From Clostridiales bacterium mt11 (lineage in GTDB: Bacteria > Bacillota > Clostridia > Tissierellales > Tepidimicrobiaceae): DNA of 64,000 nt. Location: the NCBI GenBank assembly GCA_001282665.1, contig LN874948.1, positions 342,439-406,438 on the forward strand, in the 5' to 3' direction. The position numbers and the translations under genes are program-made. The notes under the pieces were generated by a model. It had not been told where the DNA came from and searched no databases. It was given only the letters and a program-made list of their open reading frames with translations. This document shows positions 9,431 through 17,880 of this stretch, piece after piece (within the stretch, counting starts at the first letter, position 1; the number at the start of each line of letters is the position of its first letter).

Positions 9431-9474
9431 ATATCGCATGACGATATTATATCACTTCTATTTCCTTTTTGCAA
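9431..9474 (-). promoter_or_regulatory. Promoter of marR-ABC operon with overlapping palindromic operator
   Basis: On the minus strand TTGCAA (9469-9474) and TATAAT (9446-9451) are separated by exactly 17 bases, a near-consensus sigma-A promoter. The inverted repeat ATATCG-CATGA-CGATAT (9431-9447) overlaps the -10 box and likely start site, the classic place for a MarR autorepressor. The rest of the 127-base divergent region holds the ribosome binding site AAAGGAGG of the MFS gene (9507-9514) and a TATAAT at 9483-9488 that may be its -10. Confidence 0.65.
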
Positions 9475-9519
9475 TTATAAGATATAATTATATATAGTAC
9501 ATATTTAAAGGAGGATCTT

Positions 9520-10692
9520 ATGCGTTTATTTTTAATGTTCTTTACTACATTTTTTATTCAACTTATAATTGCGACGGAAATGAACCTTATAGCACCTTTA
9601 GCTCCTTTTCTTTCCCAATATTTTGGTATAAAGGATAGCTCTGTAATCCTATTTAACATTGGGTTTTCCTTAGTAGGAGTGCTGGTGCCAATATTAGGAG
9701 TTTTTGCTGATAAATATGGTAAGAAAAAGAGTCTGATGACAGCCTTAGTTTTCTTTATCCTTGGTACAATCGTAAGTGGGTTTGCTAAAAATCCAATAAT
9801 TTTTGCTCTAGGCAGGATACTCATAGGGATTGGTTATTTTTCACTTAGCGCTACAAATTTATCTTATTTAAGTGAATTTGTCAACTATGAATCTAGAGGA
9901 AAAGCATCAGGTCTGTTGAGGGGAGCCTTCGGTGTTGCTATTCTATGTAGCCCTTTATATGCTACATATATGATAAATAAATATAAGATTTTAAAAAGCG
10001 TATATCTTCCCCTTAGTGTAATAGGGATAATATGTCTATTGCTTTTATTTAAACTACCTGAGACAAAAAAATCCAAGGACGTTAAAATTGATATAAAAGG
10101 ATTAATAACTATGCTTAAAAATCCTATTCATTATAAATCCCTATCTATTATATTTTTAATACTCGCATCTCCATCTTTACTTCTTAGCTTTTTGGGAATA
10201 TATCTTTCTAACGAATTTAACATTGGTCAAATTCAAATTGGCTACGCCTATACACTAGCTGCATTAGGTACAGTAATAGGTATTATATTTGCAGCTTTGT
10301 TTACTGATAAAATAGGAAAAGAAAAATTATCTAGAATCCTGTTTACTATTGTGCTGATAGCTCTAATACCTATTGCCTTTATAAATTCTACATCTTTCAT
10401 TATTGGTTCCTTAATAGCAATTACCATTGGTTTAGATGGAGGCTGGACTGCTTATCAAACTCTTTGTTCTGAAATAGAACCTGAAAAAAGAGCCACATTT
10501 ATGAGCTTATTCTACACAGTAAATGCAATAACGGTAACCTTCTACTCAGCACTAGGTCCTGTACTCTACAATTTGGGAGGATATAAGCTGTTGATAATAG
10601 TTTCAATAATAAATACTTCTATAGCTTTAAAGATACTATATAGTATGTCCATAGAAAAAATGATAGAAGAGAAAAACCCCTCTATATACTAG
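9520..10692 (+). CDS. MFS transporter
   Basis: 390-residue integral membrane protein with about 12 hydrophobic helices. The loop after helix 2 carries the MFS motif A form GVFADKYGKKKS. Probably a proton-driven efflux or uptake permease; the substrate cannot be told from sequence. The start is firm: AAAGGAGG six bases before ATG. It diverges from the MarR/ABC operon and may share its control. Its last codons and stop (10690-10692) lie inside the hairpin at 10672-10702, and its 3' end overlaps the convergent gene at 10682 by 11 bases. Confidence 0.92.
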   Translation: MRLFLMFFTTFFIQLIIATEMNLIAPLAPFLSQYFGIKDSSVILFNIGFSLVGVLVPILGVFADKYGKKKSLMTALVFFILGTIVSGFAKNPIIFALGRILIGIGYFSLSATNLSYLSEFVNYESRGKASGLLRGAFGVAILCSPLYATYMINKYKILKSVYLPLSVIGIICLLLLFKLPETKKSKDVKIDIKGLITMLKNPIHYKSLSIIFLILASPSLLLSFLGIYLSNEFNIGQIQIGYAYTLAALGTVIGIIFAALFTDKIGKEKLSRILFTIVLIALIPIAFINSTSFIIGSLIAITIGLDGGWTAYQTLCSEIEPEKRATFMSLFYTVNAITVTFYSALGPVLYNLGGYKLLIIVSIINTSIALKILYSMSIEKMIEEKNPSIY

Positions 10693-10702
10693 AGGGGTTT
10701 TT
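10672..10702. terminator. Bidirectional terminator shared by convergent genes
   Basis: Perfect 13-base stem AAAAACCCCTCTA (10672-10684) and TAGAGGGGTTTTT (10690-10702) with loop TATAC. A-rich and T-rich flanks make it work both ways. The stop codons of both the plus-strand MFS gene and the minus-strand gene at 10682 lie inside it. Confidence 0.92.
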
Positions 10703-12583
10703 TGTTATCTCATATATCAACAAAGCTATTAGATAATGAACCATATATATGAATGTTATCATCCCTGTATCGTTGAGTAGAAAACCGACTATGGCTGTAA
10801 ATAGTATTACATAAGCTTCTCCCCTTATGGTTATTCTATCTTCCTTTAATAATCTCTTTAAGGAGAGTATTTGTGCGATTATTACTATGCTAAAAGGAGG
10901 CAGCAAAGTTAATTTTACTAATTCCTTTACCTTAATTTTAAACATATCTATAAATTCACTAATTCCCAAAAGTTTAACTCTGGATAAAAAGTTAATTGCA
11001 TGACTTTTTTCATTACTTAAACTATCAAAGTACATATTGACTCCAAATAATAAAATTCCAATTAAAATAAGTATCATCATATTTTTCGTATTCCAATTTC
11101 TGCCGAGGAAATTCATATATACTATTACCAAGAACAATACTACGGATGTTAAAAATCCGCCAGTATTAGCACCATAATTAGCTGATAAGACCAACATATT
11201 TATGGAAAAATATATTAAAGATACTAAATTATCTAGTACTTTATTTGGCATTAAGCCTTTAACGAAGAAATAACTGACTATGGATGTAACCAATAAAATC
11301 CCCATTATACCATTGTTAAATCCATAATATCTAGCACCATAAACCAAATTGTTAAATCCTACATAGGAATTATAAATAATCTCTGGATAAAAAAGAATAC
11401 CAAAGATAATCAATCCATAGGTTAAAGTTGCAAATAATCCAATGACGTTTACTTCTTTCTCTGAAATAAACAAGGTTATAATATAAGTAGCTAAAAGATT
11501 GATAGCCAAATATAATATAATTTTTAAATGTAAAGAGGAAGCTCCCATCAGCAATGTAATAAATATATTGACAATTATAAAGTTATTATAAAGGTTAATA
11601 TCAGAGAATTTGTCTTTTTTATTATTATAGATAAAATATGCGGAATAACATTGTAGAAAATATACTATTCCGTGAAATATATATGCAATCCATAATAGAT
11701 TTACGGTTTTTTTTAATAGATTTTGGGCATTCTTAAGATTATCTTGTTTTTCTACTATACTTATTTTATTTCCTATTGCTAATGAGCTACTTTCCCCATT
11801 AATAGAAATTAACTCTGCAAATATATCCTCCAAAGTTATAAAGCCTTCCCTTTTAGTTGATAAACTTTTTAGCAATCCTCTACTATTATCTTTAACGTAT
11901 ACAATTGGAGCTAAGTTCTCATTTAAAATATATTTCATTTCCTTGTGAACACCCTTAGGAACTACCAAAATATTATAGTCCTTAAAATCATGAATATAGT
12001 TTTTTAAAATATCAATTCTATGTTTTGTTTCACCTATCTCATAAGAAAGAACAAGGGTATTAGAATTAGATAGATGGTGTTCTGTCTTTTCTTTTAACCA
12101 TTTTTCATCATATTTTATTTCAATTTCTCCTGATTTAATATTTCCGCCTTTATCTGCGGCAATAATAGCTGAAGAATTATCTCCAATATAAGCGATTCCC
12201 TTTTTCTTCAGCTTTTCTCCTAATATATCCACTTTTATATTATTATTCCGCTTCGTTAAATCCTTGAGCATATTCTCAAAACCAACTACCTTTATAGTTC
12301 CATCTCTATTTTTATAAAGGCCCTTGTAGTTCTCTAATTTAACCCCAACTTTTCTTCCTGTTGCAATGGAAAAATAGAGACTATTATCTCCTAAAGGCTT
12401 TCTAGTCTTTAAGTTAATAAACCCTATGCCCAAGTTATCATCATTAAAAATATTCTCAATATCTTCAAAATTCATTTCATCTAATACTATTAAAATAGTT
12501 TTATCTCCAGCAGCATGAATAATATTGCTAGAGAAAAAAACTATAGCCAAAGCTAATATTAGTATTATATTATGTTTTTTCAT
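10682..12583 (-). CDS. Polytopic membrane protein with degenerate alkaline-phosphatase-like outer domain
   Basis: 633 residues. A signal peptide (about 1-24, ending IIHAA) leads to an extracytoplasmic domain (about 25-290), then roughly ten membrane helices to the C-terminus. The outer domain starts with ILIVLDEMNFEDIE and later has GLLKSLSTKREGFITLEDIFAELISI. This recalls the alkaline phosphatase/sulfatase superfamily pattern in which sequences such as LTSxSTRRxGxVxxxDIAPT precede the end of the domain. The expected metal ligands are not obvious, so activity is doubtful. Function unknown; perhaps an envelope polymer enzyme or sensor. It lies 54 bases downstream of the XRE/TPR regulator and may be cotranscribed. 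The stop is buried in the shared terminator. Confidence 0.75.
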   Translation of the reverse strand: MKKHNIILILALAIVFFSSNIIHAAGDKTILIVLDEMNFEDIENIFNDDNLGIGFINLKTRKPLGDNSLYFSIATGRKVGVKLENYKGLYKNRDGTIKVVGFENMLKDLTKRNNNIKVDILGEKLKKKGIAYIGDNSSAIIAADKGGNIKSGEIEIKYDEKWLKEKTEHHLSNSNTLVLSYEIGETKHRIDILKNYIHDFKDYNILVVPKGVHKEMKYILNENLAPIVYVKDNSRGLLKSLSTKREGFITLEDIFAELISINGESSSLAIGNKISIVEKQDNLKNAQNLLKKTVNLLWIAYIFHGIVYFLQCYSAYFIYNNKKDKFSDINLYNNFIIVNIFITLLMGASSLHLKIILYLAINLLATYIITLFISEKEVNVIGLFATLTYGLIIFGILFYPEIIYNSYVGFNNLVYGARYYGFNNGIMGILLVTSIVSYFFVKGLMPNKVLDNLVSLIYFSINMLVLSANYGANTGGFLTSVVLFLVIVYMNFLGRNWNTKNMMILILIGILLFGVNMYFDSLSNEKSHAINFLSRVKLLGISEFIDMFKIKVKELVKLTLLPPFSIVIIAQILSLKRLLKEDRITIRGEAYVILFTAIVGFLLNDTGMITFIYMVHYLIALLIYEITKNPSSI

Positions 12584-12637
12584 ACGAACACCCTTTATAA
12601 GTTATGTAATCTATTATACAAAATTTAGTTTTTATTA

Positions 12638-13375
12638 TTAAGCATTTTTATATATATAATTTTCTAGTTCTATTACCCTTTCATCCTTAAACATTATTTT
12701 ATCTATAATACCTTTTGCTATTTCATATTCCCCTAATTTATAATAACTTAACGCTTTATAGTAGAGTATAAAATCCTCATTTTCAATTAGACTAGCTAAG
12801 TTATAATAGGCTATAGCCATCCTATAGTTTCCATCCATAAAATGAGTCTTTCCAATAGCTAAATAGGAATTTTCAATTCCTACATCGTCTAATTCTTTAG
12901 TGTAATAGGAAAGGCTCTTTGAAAAATGGGTTATTGCACAGCTATAAAGACCATTCCTATATAGCTGTTTTCCCTTTAATTCCAATGCCTTAGCCAATAT
13001 ATCTTCTAATTTATACTTGTTGGATAAATATATTATCTTATACAAATCCTTATAGACTTCAGTTTTATTATTTTCCTTTTTATCTAATATTTTATCCATC
13101 CAATCTATACATTTTTCTCTAGCAAGATCTTTTTCATTCTTTACAAAGTAAGAGGCTGTTACATTTAAAGCTATTCCCTTTTCATATGCTTTATTATTTA
13201 TAATATCTGCAAAATATGATGCATTTATGATGTTAATACGCCTTTTTCCATTTTCAAACATGGATATATAGTTTTTGGACATATTTTCTCCTGCTAAATC
13301 TTCTTGCTTTAAACCTAGCTTCTTTCTAATCTCTCTAAGCCTTTGTCCTGGTTCCAATATAGTAAGTTCCTTCAC
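12638..13375 (-). CDS. XRE-family regulator with TPR-like C-terminus
   Basis: 245 residues. An N-terminal helix-turn-helix (about 10-65; LREIRKKLGLKQEDLAG and KNYISMFENGKRRI) is followed by helical repeats containing TPR-like units such as YRMAIAYYNLASLIENE and YYKALSYYKLGEYEIAKGII. This layout matches Rgg/PlcR-like peptide-responsive regulators and SinR-type proteins with TPRs, but no partner peptide gene was seen. GTG start with GGGAG seven bases upstream. It lies just upstream of the phosphatase-like membrane protein, which may be its target. Confidence 0.88.
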   Translation of the reverse strand: MKELTILEPGQRLREIRKKLGLKQEDLAGENMSKNYISMFENGKRRINIINASYFADIINNKAYEKGIALNVTASYFVKNEKDLAREKCIDWMDKILDKKENNKTEVYKDLYKIIYLSNKYKLEDILAKALELKGKQLYRNGLYSCAITHFSKSLSYYTKELDDVGIENSYLAIGKTHFMDGNYRMAIAYYNLASLIENEDFILYYKALSYYKLGEYEIAKGIIDKIMFKDERVIELENYIYKNA

Positions 13376-13427
13376 CTTATTTCTCCCGCCTTTTTCATTT
13401 TCTCTTAATTTATTGGTCCCATTAATT

Positions 13428-14276
13428 TTAAAAAGAATAGTCTGTATTAGATAGAGTTGTTTTCTTATATAGCCAATTAATCATATCACATAAAATTTTA
13501 TCTTTTTCATTTTCATTTAGTATCTCATGATACAAATCATCATAAATCTTAATTTCTCTATCCTTAGAAGAAATATTATTATATAAATAGATGGCTATCT
13601 CCTTTGGTACAATATTATCCTTTTCTCCTTGAGTGATTAAGCAAGGGTATTCGTATTTTTCTATATTTTTTTCTATCCAATCGGCTCCTTTTACTAAAAA
13701 CTGCACGTAGAAATTTAAGGTAGCCTCTTTTAATACTAAAGGATCCTTTTCATAATCTTCTACAACTTCTTTTACACTGCATATATCGCTAGATAATTGG
13801 TTTTTAATTTTCTTATTAGGTGTAAAAAGGTTGATGAATTTATATAAATCTCCTTTTATCCCTTCAACTGGTGGAAGCCTTTTTACAGCTGCCCCTGAAA
13901 ATATTTGTCCTTCTAATCTGTCTGGATACATGAGCCCATATAAACATGTAACAAAACCACCCATGCTATGTCCTAACATAAACAATGGCAAATTGGGATT
14001 CTCCTTCTTTATTAGGGTTACCATCTCATCAGCATCTTTAGCAAAGTCTTTAAAGTCCTCTATATGTCCTTTTTGAGATTCACTTCTGCCATGACCTCTT
14101 AAGTCATATCTATATACTCCAAATTTTGCCTCATTCAACTTTTTAGCTACATAATCATATCTATCACAATGTTCTCCAAATCCATGGTTTATAATTATAT
14201 TTGCAACTGCTCCTTGAGGTACACATTTCCTATAATAAAGTTTTACTCCGTCTCTACATTCTAAAAAATTTCCCAT
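13428..14276 (-). CDS. Alpha/beta hydrolase, monoacylglycerol-lipase type
   Basis: 282 residues from the ATG at 14276, chosen for AGGGGG upstream; longer frames would overlap addA. This is the serine aminopeptidase S33/Hydrolase_4 family of lysophospholipases and monoglyceride lipases. Oxyanion motif NHGFGEH, nucleophile in GHSMGG, acid Asp in TQGEKDNIVP and base His in YDDLYHEILNE are all present. No signal peptide, so it is cytoplasmic or membrane associated. It begins ten bases after the addA stop and could be cotranscribed, though no functional link is evident. Substrate unknown. Confidence 0.9.
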   Translation of the reverse strand: MGNFLECRDGVKLYYRKCVPQGAVANIIINHGFGEHCDRYDYVAKKLNEAKFGVYRYDLRGHGRSESQKGHIEDFKDFAKDADEMVTLIKKENPNLPLFMLGHSMGGFVTCLYGLMYPDRLEGQIFSGAAVKRLPPVEGIKGDLYKFINLFTPNKKIKNQLSSDICSVKEVVEDYEKDPLVLKEATLNFYVQFLVKGADWIEKNIEKYEYPCLITQGEKDNIVPKEIAIYLYNNISSKDREIKIYDDLYHEILNENEKDKILCDMINWLYKKTTLSNTDYSF

Positions 14277-14286
14277 ATATATCCCC

Positions 14287-17200
14287 CTAATCGATTTTAC
14301 ACAATATATCATATTTACAATTTATTGTACAGTTACTCTGTTTCTCATATTTCTCTATAGTATTATTTTTTGTTACAAATCTTATAAAGTTCTCTATGTC
14401 TCTATAATTCTCTTCAAGAGCTTCTTTACTAATATCAATTTCTTCTATTTCACCTGTTTCTAGAAATAAAATACTTGCCTTTTCTACTTCTATATTAGTT
14501 ATCTTCTGAAAGGCATTAGTATAAAATTGCAGCTGAGGTTCATAAGTTTTTAATAAATTTCTTTTGTTGCCGCAAATTTTATTAGTTTTAAAATCAATTA
14601 TTTCTGCCTTCCCATTTTTTATATTTATTTTATCTATTATACCATGTATATAAACATCTTCAATTCTTAAATAAAAATTTTTTTCTATATAAACTTTATC
14701 ATAATCTTCCTTATAATATTTTAAATAGTTTTCTATATAGGGCATCAGCTCTTTACTCAATTCATCATTGTATTCTATACCAAAGGAATTAGTTACCCTT
14801 TCCATTAGATTTCTAGGCTTCATAGAGCTCTTGTAGCATTCACAAAACTTATGCACTAGACTTCCCTTAGTCACTGGCTTTAAAGCCGTAGACATAACTT
14901 CTTCTCCATTTTCATATATACGAACTCCATCTATTGGAAACTTTTTATAATATTTCATAAAAAAACGTCTTTTGCATCGATTGAATTCCATATATTGAGA
15001 TATATTAAAACTGGTTAAGCTTTTTCGATTGTATTTAAGCTCATCTGTAATCAGCGGAAATTTATTACTATCAAAAGATTTAATACAAAATAGTTTATTA
15101 TCAATTAATTTTATAGCTTTCTTTTCATCTTCATAACTATTTATTTCATCTATAATTTCAACACTGTCTATATCTATTAAATCCTTTATAAATTTTTTAA
15201 ACCCACTATTCTTTCCCTGATTACCAATTATCAATCTTTTTTCTGCCCTAGTCATTGCTACATATAATATCCGTTTATTCTCTTCATCATCTTTAGTTCT
15301 TATACAATCTTTCATACTATTATAAAAAGGTGGAGTATCATCATATTTTAATCCAATTCCCTTATCCTTATTGAACAGTATACTAGGTTGTTGATAATTA
15401 AATCCTCTAGCCATTTGAGGTATTACTACTACAGGAAATTGTAGTCCCTTTGACTTATGAATAGTCATTATCTTTACCACATCTGCGTCTTCTCCTTCAA
15501 TCTTAGCTTGAGATTCGTCAGTATGTTTTAACTTTTCTATATAATCAATAAAATCTTCTAAAGAACCTGCAAGCTCCTTATCGAACTTCCTAGCAATTTC
15601 TAAAAATTTATATACATTAGAAACTAGCTGTCTTCCTCCTTGATAGAGAAGTAAACTTTCTAGATAATAGATTTCATGGATCAATTCATTTAATAATGGA
15701 TAAACCCCATATAAGTCCTTCTTAACCATTAGCTTCTTTAAAAGTTTTTCAGCCTTTGATGCCTTTTCTTTTTCTTTCTTTTCTATATATGGAATGTCCA
15801 TACCTAATGTGTGAATTAAGCTATTCTCTTTATACCTTAATAGCCAATAAATGGTTTTATCTGAAAGACCTATCATAGGTCCTCTCAAAAAACCTATAGT
15901 TGCTATGGTATCATATCTATTGCTTATGGTCTTTATTCCATTTAGTAAATCTATTATTTCTTGACTTTGATAGAATCCTTTACCTCCAATATTATAATAA
16001 GGTATTCCATATTCTCTCAATGCCTCTTCATATATATGGTCTGTAGTTGTTGCCCTAAATAATAATGCAAAATCTCCATAGTTAAATTGTCCTTTACCTA
16101 CCAACTCCTTTATCCTACTAGCTATTAATCTACTTTCATAGTAAGTATTGTAATCCCTATTTCCTATATTAGGAGGTACCATTAAATCTTCTTTTTCCAA
16201 TATTTCTACATCTATTTTATTGTTAGAAACATGATAGCTCTTTAAGGCATTATACCTATTACCCATTAATTTTTCAAATAGATCATTTACAACTGTAATA
16301 ATGGTATCTACTGTTCTAAAATTTTTCTCTAAATTTATAACATTCCCTATGTCATCCATTACACTGTAGAATACTTCTAAATCTGCTCCTCTAAACCCAT
16401 ATATGGATTGTTTAGGATCTCCTACTATAAATAGATTGGATCTATCTAATATTTTATCCTTTGTGCATAACTTATAAAATATCTTTTTTTGTAACTCGTT
16501 AGTATCCTGAAACTCATCTACCATGATATATTTAAATTTACCTTGATATTTCTGTCTAATGGATTCATCTTCTAAAAGTTTTAAAACCAGTATCTGCAAA
16601 TCATCATAGTCTAAAGCTCCTAATTCATCTTTCTTCCTTGCATATCTCTTATCTACTTGAATCAATAACTTTAATATGGTTTCATAAACCCATCTGTATT
16701 GTTTCTCTTTCACCATTAATATTTCATTGATTAGAGCTTCTAATTTTTCTATTCTATCTGCTTCTTTAGAATTAGTCCCAATATTATCTAATAAATATTC
16801 TAAAATAGGTACCAATTCATCTTGAGAGTATTCATCTTTATAAAATCGAATCCAAGTATCTTTAGTCTTTAATTTCTGTATTTTTGAGCCTTTCCTAGAC
16901 TTATCCATTAGATAGATAAAGTTATCCTTAATGGATTGTATATCGTCTAAATTTACTTGAATACTATCGATAGATTTTAAGGTCATATCTTTGACTTCTT
17001 CAAAAGTATATCCTACTGTTCTTATTTTATAATATATACCCTTTATTTCCAGTACTATTTTAGTTAAATCATCTTTACCAAATAACCTAATCATATTATA
17101 TATATTTTCATCTTTTTCAATTCCCATTGTCAATAATTCTATGATAGTTTCTTCTAATAATAAATCTCCATCATTATCATCTAAAACTGTAAACATAGGA

Positions 17201-17553
17201 TCGATTTCTGCTTCTAAAGCATTGTCCTTTAAGATGTTGCCGCAAAAACTGTGGATAGTGGAGATATTCGCTTTTTCCATATCCCTATAATATCTTCTCC
17301 ATTTCTTATCCTCGGCAAATCTTTTCTTTATTTCTTCTCTAATCCTCTCCTTCATCTCTCCAGTTGCTTTTTTGGTAAAGGTTATAGCTATTATAGACTC
17401 GACTTCCTTTCCCATTTCTAGATTTCCATTTTCTAAAATATGAATATATCTTTCAGTCAAAACTTTAGTTTTCCCCGTACCTGCTCCTGCATTTACAGCT
17501 ACATTTCTATCAATGGTTCTAATAGCTAAATCTTGAGAATCCGTATTTCCCAT
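14287..17553 (-). CDS. addA: AddA-type helicase-nuclease subunit
   Basis: 1088-residue UvrD-like superfamily 1 helicase fused to a PD-(D/E)XK nuclease, the AddA subunit of the double-strand-break repair complex. Walker A NAGAGTGKT (21-29), Walker B IMVDEFQDTN, motif III GDPKQSIYGFRGAD, and motifs V/VI (MTIHKSKGLQFP, LYVAMTRAEKRL) are present. The C-terminal nuclease has GIIDKI and EIIDFKTNK. It is shorter than typical AddA (about 1200). Unusually, it also has a Cys pattern like the AddB iron-sulfur staple: one Cys in NRCKRRFFMKYY and a C-x3-C-x5-C group at 1075, 1079 and 1085. ATG start with GGAGGTGA upstream. addB lies upstream, 327 bases away. Confidence 0.93.
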   Translation of the reverse strand: MGNTDSQDLAIRTIDRNVAVNAGAGTGKTKVLTERYIHILENGNLEMGKEVESIIAITFTKKATGEMKERIREEIKKRFAEDKKWRRYYRDMEKANISTIHSFCGNILKDNALEAEIDPMFTVLDDNDGDLLLEETIIELLTMGIEKDENIYNMIRLFGKDDLTKIVLEIKGIYYKIRTVGYTFEEVKDMTLKSIDSIQVNLDDIQSIKDNFIYLMDKSRKGSKIQKLKTKDTWIRFYKDEYSQDELVPILEYLLDNIGTNSKEADRIEKLEALINEILMVKEKQYRWVYETILKLLIQVDKRYARKKDELGALDYDDLQILVLKLLEDESIRQKYQGKFKYIMVDEFQDTNELQKKIFYKLCTKDKILDRSNLFIVGDPKQSIYGFRGADLEVFYSVMDDIGNVINLEKNFRTVDTIITVVNDLFEKLMGNRYNALKSYHVSNNKIDVEILEKEDLMVPPNIGNRDYNTYYESRLIASRIKELVGKGQFNYGDFALLFRATTTDHIYEEALREYGIPYYNIGGKGFYQSQEIIDLLNGIKTISNRYDTIATIGFLRGPMIGLSDKTIYWLLRYKENSLIHTLGMDIPYIEKKEKEKASKAEKLLKKLMVKKDLYGVYPLLNELIHEIYYLESLLLYQGGRQLVSNVYKFLEIARKFDKELAGSLEDFIDYIEKLKHTDESQAKIEGEDADVVKIMTIHKSKGLQFPVVVIPQMARGFNYQQPSILFNKDKGIGLKYDDTPPFYNSMKDCIRTKDDEENKRILYVAMTRAEKRLIIGNQGKNSGFKKFIKDLIDIDSVEIIDEINSYEDEKKAIKLIDNKLFCIKSFDSNKFPLITDELKYNRKSLTSFNISQYMEFNRCKRRFFMKYYKKFPIDGVRIYENGEEVMSTALKPVTKGSLVHKFCECYKSSMKPRNLMERVTNSFGIEYNDELSKELMPYIENYLKYYKEDYDKVYIEKNFYLRIEDVYIHGIIDKINIKNGKAEIIDFKTNKICGNKRNLLKTYEPQLQFYTNAFQKITNIEVEKASILFLETGEIEEIDISKEALEENYRDIENFIRFVTKNNTIEKYEKQSNCTINCKYDILCKID

Positions 17554-17880
17554 TATTTCACCTCCAAAGCCAACTCTATTATTAAAATAATGATATTAAT
17601 ATTATATCAGAATTCTCTCTAAATTTGTTAAAAGAGTAGTTAAATGAAAAGTTGTTCTTTATGAATTCTTGTCATATTCCATCTAATCACTAATATAACC
17701 CTATTCTACTATAGAATCTAATACTATTCCAAATACAAGATTAACCAACCCATATATATTACACCATTATTCAATGAACACTCTTAATTGAGACTATTTT
17801 AGAGCTTTCGGGATATTTTAATATTCAAAGCCAGTTAAGTTAACTCAATAACCCTAACTGGCTTTTATCTTTTATCCCTC
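17554..17880. other. 327-base gap between addB and addA
   Basis: Holds a hairpin just after addB (17827-17865). Near addA there is an extended -10 element TGATATAAT on the minus strand (TATAAT complement of 17601-17606), about 50 bases upstream of the addA ATG, with TTAACA 19 bases further upstream as a weak -35. So addA may have its own promoter. The middle part (about 17640-17820) has no credible gene or repeat that I can identify. Such a spacer between addB and addA is longer than usual. Confidence 0.45.
17827..17865. terminator. Hairpin downstream of addB
   Basis: Perfect 11-base arms AAAGCCAGTTA (17827-17837) and TAACTGGCTTT (17855-17865) across a 17-base loop. The T tract is better on the plus strand than on the minus strand, so termination after addB may be partial. 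It may let some transcription through to addA. Confidence 0.55.

Noticed and set aside
17640..17820. Small gene or transposase relic between addB and addA
   Set aside because: Reading frames are broken every few codons on both strands and I could not match any fragment to a protein family.
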